From NCBI GenBank assembly GCA_028671895.1, contig CM053796.1, positions 40,174,860 to 40,238,859 of the forward strand: a stretch of 64,000 bases of DNA, given 5' to 3'. Numbering within the stretch: the first letter of the stretch is position 1; each line of letters opens with the position of its first letter. The notes beneath the pieces were generated by a model. The model was not told the origin of the DNA and searched no databases. It worked only from the letters and a program-made list of their open reading frames with translations. Below are positions 52,376 through 63,746 of the stretch, piece after piece. The translations under genes were made by a program, and so were the position numbers. The stretch comes from Oenanthe sinensis. Its lineage: Eukaryota > Streptophyta > Magnoliopsida > Apiales > Apiaceae.

Positions 52376-55300
52376 ATGGCATCTTCAAAGAAAGTCTCAC
52401 AATCTGGATTCTACTATGAGCTCAACAACTTCGTTGCTTGCACTATGGTGGAGGAAGCCCCAACAGAATTTCATCCCCTAATGGAATTTCTAAGGAGTTC
52501 AAAAATTGCAAAGGCCCTCTCAGAAGCACCAAAAATAGTGTGCAATCTAGTTGAAGAATTCTGGACAACAGCAGAAGTAGCAGATGATTTTTCTACAATC
52601 TCCTTTGAATGCAAAGGACAAAGGTATATTCTAACCACTGTGGTCTTGGGTGAGTGTTTAAATTTTCCTGCAAATAATACCGAAAATGCACTCACTGACA
52701 CAGATATTAGAAACATGCTTAGGGAAATCAACTATACTGCTCCTGATGCTAGTCTAGGTAGTATTGTTAGAAAGAATCTAAGAAAAGAATGGTCATATTT
52801 CTTTGATGCTTTAATAAAGTGTTTTTCTGGTAAGGTTAGTAATTTTGATGCAATAACAACAAGTATGCAACAAGTAGGGTATAGCATTTTATATGATAGA
52901 TATCATAATTTAGGAAGCCTGTTACTCAATGAAATATCTGCCAAATTGGGGAATAAAATAAATAGATCTAATCATATTTATTATGCAAGATTTATTATGA
53001 TTATTATTAACCACTTTGTCAAGGATATTGAGATTGACAGGAATACATAAATTTTGGATTGCTGGACTCAAAACAAAAGGGTCTTTAAAGACTTGGTTAG
53101 GATCAATCTTCACAGCAATGTGGAATTGATCTATCCCCCTTTTGTTCAGGTATTTATCTCTTCTTTAAACTCTTCTAAACCTAATTCTTCTTTGCCTTCT
53201 GTGACTATGGAGGGTGGTAGTAATGACCCCAACCCTCCTACCCAAGTCACACAACCAATCTCTAAATCCAAATCTAAGAAACCAACCTCAACAGGTTCTC
53301 AAAAACCTGCTGTTGTAAAAACCAAGAAAAGAAAATCAACTAGTGTGGTAGATAGATTAGAGGAGGATGTAGGTGGTGAGGGAACTGGGGAACATCAAAG
53401 AATCCAGAAGGATAAGGAGAGTGAGGGTGTGCAACCTCAACCTAGCCACTCCATAGTCTCCCAAAAGACTGTGGATGTTAACATGGAAAATACCACATCC
53501 CTATTGTCATTCTCTCAAAAGGATGACAATATTGAAAACAGCCCACAACCAGGGGCACAGAATCAAATTGGGGACACAAAGGCCAAAACACTAACACCAT
53601 ACCAAAGAAGAGAAAAGAAAGTCACCTTTGCACTTGGGGAATCACACACTGCAAAACCACAGGAAATTGTGGAGGAGCCTTCACAAAGTCTGCTTGATGC
53701 ATCTCATATAAATGATGAGATGCAGCCCCATTCTCTTTCAATTCCTATCTCTTCTATTCTTCTTTCCCTATCTCAAACTTCTTCAAAAAATGTTTTGATA
53801 GATTATCGAACATTTTTAGATTCTCCTTCTTTGTTTTTCAAGGAGAAGCCAACACTCTCTCCTGAATCTTCTTCTCAGAATTTTCAGGATTCTATTTCCA
53901 ATATCATCTCAAACATAACTTCACAAATTATCTCAACTGTTTCTTCTCCATCAATTGATGTTCCTTCATCAATTGATATTCAGCCATCGACTGATAAGCC
54001 ATCGATCGATACTCAAGATCAATCGATGGGTATGCATCAATCGATGGATATCCCAAACACCACTTCAACTGATAATGTCAATACATCAATTGATGCTCAA
54101 TCAATTGATGTTGCACAAACACTCTTAGGATTGAGTGAGTTGAGTGAGAGGCAGGATTGTAACCTGGCAAAAGGAGAGGAAGTGAGTAAAAACATTCCTA
54201 TTTCTTCCAGGAATGAGAGTGAAACACTTGAGGGCCCCACCTTAGTAGGTGCAAAAGAAATGAGTGAGGGAGAGGTGAGATTCTAGGATGAGATCCTGAT
54301 GCAAAATAGAGAGATGAGTGAAAGTGATAAAAACATTCTACTTTTTGCACAGGAATTGGAAATTGAAATGATGGCAGAAGAAGGAGTAAAGGAGATAGGG
54401 GGAGCAAATAATGCTGAAGCTAGTGGGAGTGGAATTGCTAAAGACTTTGAAGAGGAAATAGATGCTGGTGAATTGGATCTAAAGAATTTCATTCATCCTG
54501 ATCCACAATATCAAGGGTTGGCTACTTCAAGTAACAGGAATGCAGAACAACTCTTGGGCATTGATCATACAGATCAAAGGACCAGGAATCTGAAGGAAAG
54601 CATTGCCAATATAACAGACACTTGTTATATGGCACCTGAAGAGTTGGAAAGTGATTCTGATGAAGAGCCATGGATGAGCACTATTGATGGTTCCTTAGAA
54701 GCTGCTGAGACTGAAATTCTCTCTCAATATAGAAGAACAATGGTGGAAGGAGAAATTGAAGATCCTACTCAAAGGAGAATTGCTCACTATATGAGAGAAT
54801 CAATGAAAATTCAAAAGATGACAGTAACAGGAGTAAGGAGGGAACTGGAGAGAATTAAGGACTCTATCTCATCTAGCAAGGATGCAATGGATAGGAGATT
54901 GGATGAGAAGCTACCATTCAACACCATGAATAGCATCAAAGACAAGCTTTTCAAAGAATCCAAAAATTTTACATCTTTGGAGACAATAGTAGGTTCTCTA
55001 GAAAAGAAGATGGATGATATTATAAGAGGTCAAAATCTTCATGCTTCCATTCTTCAAAAGTTTCTTGACAGACTTCCACCACCCCCTCCAATTGATGATA
55101 ACAAAAAGGGGGAGAATACAAAGAAGAAGGATGATGATGGTGGTGATGGCAAAGGCAGTGGAAATGGTGGTATAGGTGGTTCTGGTATGGATAAGTCAAG
55201 TGGCATTGGCGGTTCTGCACACAAAAGATATAAAAGCAGAAGTAACAGGGACAATCAATCTTCAAAGAAATCTAAGTCATCTAATTCTCCAGAAGATGAT

Positions 55301-56431
55301 TTAGAACAGAAAAAGAAAGAATACAAGAAGTTTGATGAAGATACTGAAGCTAGGAGAATTTCTAGGGAGAAAGAAACTCAATTAATGATTGAGAGGGAAA
55401 AGAAAAGAATTGAAGATCTAAGGAGAAGCACTGAGTTAGTAACAGAGGCAGTAGAAAAAGGAGACTTGGATGAGTTCATTGCTCAAACAAGAAAAATAAA
55501 TGAAGATGCACAAAAGGCTGCCAAGGAAAGAAACTCAAATACAGAAGCTTTTCTTCAATTGGATATTGAAGCTCTTAAGGAAAAGAAGAAAGGGAAAGCA
55601 ATAGTGATTGAAGAAGAGAAGAAGAAAGAGACTGAACCAGTAAGTCAAAAGCTACTTCAAGGAGCCATCACTACAGGAATCTCAGATGCCTCAAGGAGAG
55701 AAAGGGAGAATGAAGAGATTGCTAGACAGATGGAAATGCAATGGCATTTGGAAGAAGAGCTACAGGCAGAGCAACCTTTGAGAAAAAGGAGAAAAGTTTC
55801 TATGGCCAAGAAGAGGTCAAGTTCTACTCAAGAAATAGTGGTTCAGGAAAACCTCCAGGGTCAACAAGAAGAAATCAAGGAGGAGGTCACAATTGAAGGA
55901 TATGATTTGAAGGGAATATCAGTAATCAATGAAAAAGGATTAATTGGAGTAAGGACTCACCCTGCAACCTCTAACCATGAAGAATCAATGAGGTTGGAGT
56001 ATGAAAATGGAGTGAAAACAATCTATTCATTGAAGGTGATAATGAAGCAAAGCTACAATGTTTTAAAGACTATTCTTCCTCTACTCAACAGAAAGTATAA
56101 ACTCAACACAACAATTGCTCAGGAGATACAACAACAAATTTCAAGGTTAAGGAGATCCAAGGCAGAAGCTGAACCTGATTCACCTCTAAAGCTATGGAAG
56201 TCACAGGTCAAAAAGGTGGTGTTGGAGCCAAAGTATGCTATGATTTTTACAGATATAGAGGGCAACACAAAGTTCTTTGATATCTACAAATATCTGGACA
56301 AAATCACAGATGAAGAAATACACTACCTTATGAGGCAACTTGGAGAAACTGACAGGGATGAAGCAATATTGAGAAGTTCTTTCATGAGGCAACTAAAGGA
56401 AAATGCTGAGAAAAGGAGGAAGAAGAACTAA
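52376..56431 (+). pseudogene. E2 third ORF (sirevirus env-like position), two in-frame stops
   Basis: One frame of about 1350 codons from ATG 52376 to TAA at 56431, broken only by TAA 53048-53050 and TAG 54284-54286. N-terminal part (about 225 aa) has a globular look with FYYELNNFVAC and PKIVCNLVEEFW, resembling third-ORF proteins of other plant copia elements as far as I can recall. The middle (53150-54280) is low-complexity and Ser/Thr-rich with S-I/T/M-D repeats at 53950-54115. The last part (54300-56431) has long Lys/Glu-rich coiled coils, a PPPPPP run, a Gly/Asp-rich hinge and a basic patch KRYKSRSNRDN. I see no signal peptide and no transmembrane helix, so env is a positional name only. 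Function unknown. Confidence 0.8.
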
Positions 56432-56597
56432 ATTAAATTATGAAGACATTGAAGCTGCTTGCAGGAGTTATCTATCAATCTGGTACTTCCAAAATTAATG
56501 TGCCAATTAAGTTTCTTGATTCTATCTAAATGTAAATTTTTTTAAGGATTTTTGTTATCATCAAGTAGATTTATGCCTGTTAATAACACAGACACAA

Positions 56598-56609
56598 ATA
56601 GGGGAAGAT
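56598..56609 (+). other. Polypurine tract of E2
   Basis: AATAGGGGAAGAT abuts the TG of the 3' LTR. An additional GGGGGAG tract occurs inside the third ORF near 55108. Confidence 0.8.
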
Positions 56610-57717
56610 TGTTAGGAATCTACATCTGATTTGATGATAACATTAATCTTAGAATCATAGAAATTTTATTTGTTGTAACTGATCAATTGATATGAAAGTT
56701 ATAAATATCAATTGATCAGGAAACCATTTATCAGTTGAAGTGTTTATATGAATCAACTGATAATTTGGATTGTAGCATAGGTGTACTTAGTCTATTTCAA
56801 TCGATAAGGTGTAAATCAATTGATATTTTGTTCATCAATTGATGTTGGAGTCGATTGATATGGATCATCAATTGATGTGTAAATTAAACTGTTAAATTAT
56901 AATTATGTGAAGACAGGAAATTGCACAAGTGAAGGATGATCAATTGATATTGAAGCATCGATGGATGAAGGATCAATCGAAGAAGCCAAGTCAAGCATTG
57001 AAGACCATCAACTGATGTGAAGACCCATCGACTGATATATCGATTGATAACATCTATCAATCGATAAGACATCTTTTATCAATCGATGGATATAAAGATC
57101 AATCGAAGAAGTATATCAGTTGATGGATTAAAGAATGGATCAATTGATATGCTTAACAGCAAATTATCAATTGAGTGTGACAACACAGAAAGAATATCTG
57201 TTGAAGATCCAGAGAACAAAAGCACACCTATGGAAGACAGTCTAGAGTGACTGTGAAGACTCAATCAGAAGCTGTCTTTCAAACCTTTTTGTAAAATAGA
57301 AAAAGGTAAGAGGAAGGCAGGTAGAAACAATCCTAGAATAGGTATTGTAAAAGTACACTTGTGATATATAAACAAGTGTAGTAGCATTATTAGAAAATAT
57401 ACAAGTTAGACATTATTTTACAATCAACTGTTCAAGCTTGAGAGCACATTTGTAAGAACAGTTGATTTGTTTTCTAATCTTGTAAAAACGAAACTAGGTT
57501 TCTTCTAACCTAGGAGCATTGAGCAAAAATACATATTGATGGAAAAACCAATCCATCAATAATTTTAAATCTCCTTGTTCAGTTTTATTTTTCAGCATTA
57601 ATTTGTTCGTACTTATTCTCTTATTCTATCAAACATCAAGAACAAATATTAGAACACACAATATTTGTATTCAACCCCCCCCTTCTACAAATATTGACAT
57701 TGTTCTAAGGAATAACA
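56610..57717 (+). repeat. 3' LTR of E2
   Basis: 1108 bp, nearly identical to 44764-45878. Differences seen: G/A at TTAAATTRTAATTATG and AACGAARCTAGG, loss of nine bases near 57661, and two more C in the C-run. Followed by the AGCAC duplication and the resumed E3 sequence. Confidence 0.95.
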
Positions 57718-57733
57718 AGCACGAAAGTCATAC

Positions 57734-57744
57734 AAGTGGGAGAT
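57734..57744 (+). other. Polypurine tract of E3
   Basis: AAGTGGGAGAT directly before the E3 3' LTR, after the 3' end of its pol frame. Confidence 0.8.
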
Positions 57745-58973
57745 TGTTAGTATTGGTGTCCTAAAGACAATAATTTTAATGTTTTATTGAAAATAATTAA
57801 GGATTATGTTTTATGTGATTATTTAATTAATATTTACTATGTCTTTATTTACTGCGTTATAAATTGAAAGAATAATAAATGTCCTTGGAATATTAATATG
57901 TAATATATATCTTTAAGTATGTGACTTAAAAATGAGATTATATGAATAGTATTTTATTCCTAAAATTCCCTAGTCAAGTATTATTATTTAAGGACAGTAA
58001 TAATGCAATAAGACTAGTATGTTTGTTGACAGATGACCGCATCTCATTGGTCATAAGTATGGTGATACTAAAATCAAGAACATAAGTGTATGTATCAATA
58101 CATGACACTGGAATGACCCGCCGTGAGATTCTACATGTTAATAAGTGTCATAAGAAATCTCACAGTGATAATGATGTAATGATCCTCTGACTTGAAATCA
58201 TTATATTTCTATACGAGAATTAATATACTTTGATTACACTCAAAGTTACCTTTAACCGGGTAATGATAAAGGTGGACATTGGGTATGCTATAAATCGTAT
58301 GAGGAATATGAATGATAGATATATGATTTAACCCTCCAATTCTAGGAGTGATATTACCGGCCTCTTGATTGAGTGAGACTATGAAATGCATGGCCATGCT
58401 CAAATATTGATTTGTTTAAATAGTCTACTCATTGATCAAGAAAATCAAGATTAAACGTTGAAGATGATGACACTATGCATGCCTCGAGTTTCATCTATAA
58501 TATAAGGTTAAAGGGATTATATTACATTGCACATTATTCACGAAGATTTAATTGAATCACCAATTATTATTGCTACTTGGGTAGCAATGATGTATTACTA
58601 GATGTCACTCATTGTTTATAATTTTATTATTAGATAATAAAATTATTGTCAACGTAATAATAACCTAAAAGGTCACACACAAAGAACGTCAAAATGGAGG
58701 TTTATTTAAATTATAAATTTATATATTTTATTATTATTATTTTGAATTTAATTATTGAATTAATTAAGTGGGACTTGATTAATTATATTAGAATTCAGAT
58801 TTAATAATAATAATAACTCAAAGTCATAATGGGTTTTGGAAACCACATGGATTAGGGTTAAACCCAAAATCTCTCTCTCCCCTATATATACATAATGATG
58901 TATATTATTATGGTTTAATCATCAGATTTCATTTTTAGAGAAAAACCCTAACTGCTCAACATCAAGAGAGGCT

Positions 58974-59004
<31 letters not shown>

Positions 59005-59269
59005 CAAACAATTCGGCTAGTACCGACTCCGGTGATCGTAGGACGATCGGGTGTTCGTGTGGACTTCTTTGGAGAGCAGATCTTTGCAATAAAGGGCTGC
59101 TGTGATTCATCTTTTCTAGACCTCCATTAAACAGCATACGGAAAGCTTTGTTAAGGTACAGACTTCTTCACCATAATCATCCAACGTTATACATGGATCA
59201 TGTGATTGAGTTTCGCTTTTTATTGTTTTTACGTTAATTCCGCTGCGTTTTCATGCCCGAAACCCTGCA
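57745..59269 (+). repeat. 3' LTR of E3
   Basis: TGTTAGTATTGGTGTCCT to AAACCCTGCA, 1525 bp, uninterrupted. TATA context CCTATATATACATAATG near 58880 and a GA microsatellite at about 58978-59002. It lacks the solo LTR present in the 5' copy and so shows the empty target. Confidence 0.93.
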
Positions 59270-60020
59270 GGAATACCATAAAAATTTGCCCACATGAAAA
59301 GGTCTATTTCGTATAAATGTATCTGCTCATAGCAATTGTCCTGATCTTTATGGATTTGGTGAAGATTCAAATGCCCACACATCTTTTTGGTGTCCTTCCT
59401 CACAAAATCTGTGGGTATTAATGGATTATCCTTTTTTAGAAGAACACAAAGAAGATATTTTCTTTAAAAGTGTGTTACTTTACGCTTCCGAGCTACTAGA
59501 AAAATAAAATTTTGCTAAGTTGATTGTTATAGTATGAGGCATATGGCTAGAAAGAAATAAAGCAACTCATGAAAAACAGCAAAGAAGTCCTCAACAATTA
59601 AAAAAATTGATTTCCTCGTACTATGATGAAATAAAAGAGGCACATACCAAGGAAGATGAAAAACTAGTTAGAGGGGATCTTTCTCGTGTAGGGCAGATAG
59701 AAATAGAAGTTCAGGATTTTATACTCTTTATGGATGCGTCAATTCCAACACATTTACAAAAGGTAGGATTTAGAGCTATTATCACATTATCGGATGGGAG
59801 GGTCTAGGCTGGCCTTTCAAAACCACTAGACGGCACCTTATCGGTGCTACATGCAGAAGCTCTAGCACTATTAGTGGGTCTATAGTGGGTATTAACCATG
59901 GGTTTATCAGTAAAGAGGGACTTAATGGACTCCCTTTCTTTGGTTCAAGCGTTAAATAACAGGGCTAAACAAGCCCTACTATAAAGAGGGTCCACAATGG
60001 ATACGATTCTCCATGCTGAG
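59270..60020 (+). pseudogene. LINE-type zinc-binding and RNase H remnant
   Basis: Across several frames this reads as the end of a plant non-LTR retroelement protein: a zf-RVT-like stretch (AHTSFWCPSSQNLWV, about 59370-59420), a linker with WLERNKATHEKQQ, then an RNase H (RVT_3-like) domain with LFMDASIPTHLQKVGF, AGLSKPLDGTLSVLHAEALALLVGL and DSLSLVQALNN (59730-59970). Stops include those at 59505, 59537, 59805 and 59885. It joins to 36097-36157 on the other side of E3, which was inserted into it. The remaining 60021-60207 shows nothing recognisable. Confidence 0.75.
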
Positions 60021-60207
60021 AATCATATGTAATTATCTAGATAAAAGGTAAAGGTTGTTGGAACAGTAAGCTTATGGTATCTAAATCAAGATGTATTGAC
60101 ATTATGATTAGGCATCCTTAAAATGATAAAGGTGGTTGATGAAATGTTTCGCTAAAGATAATTAAATTAGGTTGCTGAATTTAATTACTATAATAATTAG
60201 TGATTAT

Positions 60208-60940
60208 TGTTAGGAATGTATTTATTTGATGATTTATAAAATACTAGAACAGAGTCTAGCATAGTGTTATCTGTAAAACAATAAGTCTTTCTAGTCTCTG
60301 AACAGTAAAACAATAAGAGTCTAGTTAGTCCCTGTACAGGTATCAAAGCTATTTGTACTTAGAAGATTTTCAGAAAGAATAAAACCAGAGTTTGGAAGTC
60401 AATCATGGTCTATAGACTATCAGAGTATATATTCTGTTAGAGACTGAAGATTATCAGAGTTTGAAGTCTTTCGGTATCTATAAAGCCGAAACTAAATTTA
60501 GAAAGTGATCACAGTAAAGGAAGATTTTCGAAGATAAAGGCAAATATATTATGGATATGTTATAGGAAGGAAGGAGAGTTACAGAAGGAAACTATCAGCT
60601 AATAGATAAAAATTTAATATTCCTGATTAATTGTAATTGCTTTATTAGTTGATAGACGGCTCTCTATATAAATACTCTATGTAACCTAATGCAATTGTCA
60701 AAGTTTTGAGAGCATAGAGATAGATAGAGTTGTGAGAAACACATAGTAGCTGATAGGGTTTGTGTACACTCGATGAGAGTTTGTATTCGTTCATCAATAA
60801 TACAAACAATATTCCTTTACAACTTTGTGTTTGATCTTTGTTATTTGTTCGAAACTTAAAATATATTGAGGTTGATTTTAAAACAGACAAAAACAAAACA
60901 CAAGTATTCAACCCCTTTTACTTGTGTAACTGGAAAAACA
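60208..60940 (+). mobile_element. Solo LTR of a third copia family
   Basis: TGTTAGGAATGTATTTATTT to AACTGGAAAAACA, 733 bp, flanked by perfect ATTAT duplications (60203-60207, 60941-60945). TATA context CTCTATATAAATACTC at about 60661. The CAAGTATTCAACCCCTTTTACTTG sequence near its end resembles the E1 and E2 LTR ends, suggesting a related sirevirus-like family. Internal TATCAGAG repeats occur at about 60419, 60453 and nearby. Confidence 0.88.
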
Positions 60941-60945
60941 ATTAT

Positions 60946-63009
60946 CCTAGGACTGTTTTACTGGGATATGCTTTCTTGGTCTAAAATTTTCGTGAGAAAC
61001 TATACTAAAGTATCCTGGTATTTAACAAGGTAACTATGGAGTATATGGGGCATCGGTTTCAAATTCTGTTGGAGTCCTAACAAACCGTATTAGACTTAAT
61101 ACTCTTAGTCTTGTATCTTGGTGATTCCAGTGTGATTATTTTATGGTTATATCTTGCCACTTGTCATCATGCATGTTTTCGTGTGCACGTGGGTTAGAAT
61201 GTAGAGTCTGCCGAGTATTGCATGACAATTCCATCCTTTTAAATATCTTAAGACGATCAAAACTTTATTCTCGTTGTTATCAAGTACTTGTATAAGAGTT
61301 TTTTCTTATAATTGAATTTATGGCAATTGTGTCAGGGACAAGATAAGTTCAATCTAGAAATTGATAGCAGGTTCTTAGCAGAGTGAGGCATAAAACAAGG
61401 TATAGGTATAACATAAAAGTTCAACAAGATAATACAAATAAAGAATCAGGAATTTAAATTATGAAGCAGTAGGTGTTGTTTTTAAATACTATAAGAAATT
61501 AGTCTTGTTGCAAGAAAATACTGTGGTAAAGTGGGAATCACTACGAAGAGTATGTAAACCTAATCAGATGACGAAATATATTGCAGTGAAGATATGTCTT
61601 CTGTCAGGCAAATACGTGGGTGACAATATTTTATAGTGCCATTTTTGTGTAGTAACTTAAAAGTATCAGTAGAGAGTAGGAATACTGATTCTCTCCCACA
61701 GTTCACGGCAGACGTTCTGACCCTATTGCAGAGCCGTTGATTTACTTTGGAGTTCTATGATCTCTCTTTTCTTGCTACCGAAGGGGTATCTTATGTAAAG
61801 TCATATATTTTCTACGGTCTTCGTTAAACACATAGTACTCACTAGACCTTCAGGCTTGAATGCCATATATACATTGAATTTGTATTTTTAAAGAAACAGG
61901 CATATATATCTCTTATTTAGAAAGTTTAGCAATTCTGTTGGAATGGTCATTTATATAAATGAGTTTTTTAATAGTGATGGGCATAATAAGATATCTAATT
62001 TTTAACTTAACTTAGTACGTCAATTTCCTTAGATTGTCATAATTGAAATAAATTATCGTCAACCTATGAATATCAGCCGGGTCTAAAAGATTATATTTCT
62101 TGTCATTTTTAACCAAAAGTCTAAGGTTGAAAAAATGTTACTTATTATAAAGTTTAGCCACCCCCTAGTTCAGTAGTTAAGCTCAAACTATATTAGACGG
62201 CATCAGCCTCATATCAACCAAAAGTCTGTGTTCACCAGTTCAATTTACGTGTTGGAATTTGGAACCATGCTACCAATCAGTACAATGATATCCCCCTGCT
62301 TCTTCTTGAAGACAGATTTGGAGTGCCCGGGACAAAATTTAAAAATAGTGCCCTAATAATTAGAAAAATAAAAGTTGATGAAATAATAAAAATTAATTGA
62401 CAATTATAAAATAAATACAACAATTAAAATGCATAAAATAATTTTATTATATAAAGAAAATTGACTGAAAATTGTAAAGAAATAAAACAAGTGTATAGAT
62501 TACATAAATTATCTGAAAATTGATCTTCTAGCATTTTTTGAAGCAAACTCACTAATAATATTTTTATAGTCAACATTTTCTAGCAAACTATTATCTATGG
62601 ATAAAAACTAATTTATATGTAAACTTGTTTAAATTTGTATTATTGTATAAACCCATTATCCAATTCATTTTATATTTAAATTAATTTGTTTCATATAATA
62701 TATATACATTAAAAATAGATATAATTTAAAATAAATTAATTATCTAAAGATTGAATCATTACTTGGATGATATAATATTGTATATATTGTCACACAAAAA
62801 ATTAGTATACATATTTAAATTAATTAATTTTAATGAAATCATTAAAACTAGTAAAGAGAGTTAGTGACATTTCCCAATACAAATATTTATTTCTATTAAC
62901 ATATTTTCTATATTAGTGTTTCTAGAATTTATGTTACTTATTCAATATAATAATTAAAAATTATTTAAATATATAATATTTTCTAATCTTTTTTATTTAC
63001 ATGAAAAAA
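60946..63009. other. Intergenic DNA without a recognised gene
   Basis: 61,000-62,150 is mixed-composition sequence with stops in all frames and no motif I can name. 62,350-63,009 is almost pure A/T. A possible SINE-like segment at 62160-62260 is listed separately. Confidence 0.5.
62160..62260 (+). repeat. Possible tRNA-derived SINE remnant
   Basis: TAGTTCAGTAGTTAAGCTC resembles a Pol III A-box, and CAGTTCAATTTACG about 70 bp later resembles a B-box. No tail or target duplication is visible. Confidence 0.3.
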
Positions 63010-63025
63010 AAATTGCCCTAGTTTA

Positions 63026-63232
63026 TTGGAGGACCCTATGCGGTCGAACACCTCGCACACCCTCAGGTCCGACTCTAATTCAAGGGTGAATAATATTCCA
63101 GGCATCTTCAAATTTAGCTTGGGATTCGGTTTTGATCCCATTGCGGATGACTATGAAGTTGTACACATTCCTTCAATTCGTGATCGCACATTATTAGCTT
63201 CTGTCTATTCATGTAATGATGGTTCTTAGGGT
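63026..63232 (+). pseudogene. F-box protein fragment (F-box-associated domain)
   Basis: A 67-codon frame ends in FKFSLGFGFDPIADDYEVVHI, the signature start of plant F-box-associated (FBA-type) domains, which bind substrates for SCF ubiquitin ligases. The N-terminal F-box is absent; upstream is transposon-like A/T DNA. After the stop at 63227-63229, sequence to about 63660 shows broken coding-like pieces (for example around 63460-63540) in other frames. A pseudogene or an exon fragment; no intact gene can be assembled here. Confidence 0.6.
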
Positions 63233-63729
63233 AAGATGAGTTTTACATCTACTTTCTTATAAGTGGTGTTCTTTTTTCAAGACCTGTAATTGCCAATTGA
63301 TATTGGTATAATTATGATGTCAAATGTTGTGAACATTATTATGGGATGTATTATGACTTTCAAGATAAGGTTTTAAGTTGTTTCTTGGCATTGTTTTCCT
63401 GCTGTCGTTGTTTCTTATTGTTCTGAGTGTAGTACTAGATTAGTTGATGTTTATGTTTTAGATGGAAGGTGTTGTCCTAAGAACTACATGGTTAGACCAA
63501 TCACCCTACCAAAATGTATGATTTTTCTTAATTGCTTTAAGAATGGTGATATTTATTGTTTAACGCTGGCAAGCATCTCAAATTAGTCACTGTCAATCCT
63601 GAAATCCATGTAAACAGGTTTAAAAATGGCATTTATTTGACTATGTCTATGACAGTTCTCATTTCCAACTCCTCCTCTCGTACAACTTTACTTTCATAAA
63701 GAGTCCATAACGAATTAAAACATTTCGCA

Positions 63730-63745
63730 AGTAGCTCTGATGCTA
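63730..63745 (-). other. Primer binding site of a minus-strand copia element
   Basis: On the minus strand AGCATCAGAGCTACTT directly follows the LTR end, matching the ATCAGAGCTAC core of the E3 site. Confidence 0.55.
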
Positions 63746-63746
63746 T

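Larger units (their letters stand above)
44764..57717 (+). mobile_element. Ty1/copia retrotransposon E2, sirevirus-like, young, nested in E3
   Basis: 12,954 bp with LTRs of 1115 and 1108 bp and a perfect 5-bp duplication AGCAC (44759-44763, 57718-57722). Order: LTR, PBS, gag, pol, repeat-rich spacer, large third ORF, PPT, LTR. By eye the LTRs differ by only two substitutions, a 9-bp indel and a C-run difference, so insertion was recent. Gag and the third ORF carry stops, and the protease motif is altered. A TCRRYYGAT motif is spread through the whole element. Confidence 0.95.
36158..59269 (+). mobile_element. Ty1/copia retrotransposon E3, host to two later insertions
   Basis: LTRs at 36158-39214 and 57745-59269, PBS at 39216, decayed gag-pol, PPT just before the 3' LTR. 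Flanking 5-mers GGGAT and GGAAT match at 4 of 5, consistent with a copia target duplication. It spans 23.1 kb, but only about 8.6 kb is its own: a 1.54-kb solo LTR (with duplication) sits in its 5' LTR and the 12.96-kb E2 (with duplication) in its pol end. LTR divergence and many pol stops show it is older than E2. Confidence 0.92.

Noticed and set aside
45038..57264. Identical minus-strand frames in both E2 LTRs
   Set aside because: They are shadows of near-identical LTR sequence and the TCRRYYGAT repeats.
36622..58403. A 64-codon antisense frame open in all three E3-family LTR copies (36622-36816, 37379-37573, 58209-58403)
   Set aside because: Differences between copies mostly change amino acids, so there is no sign of protein-level constraint; shared descent explains it.
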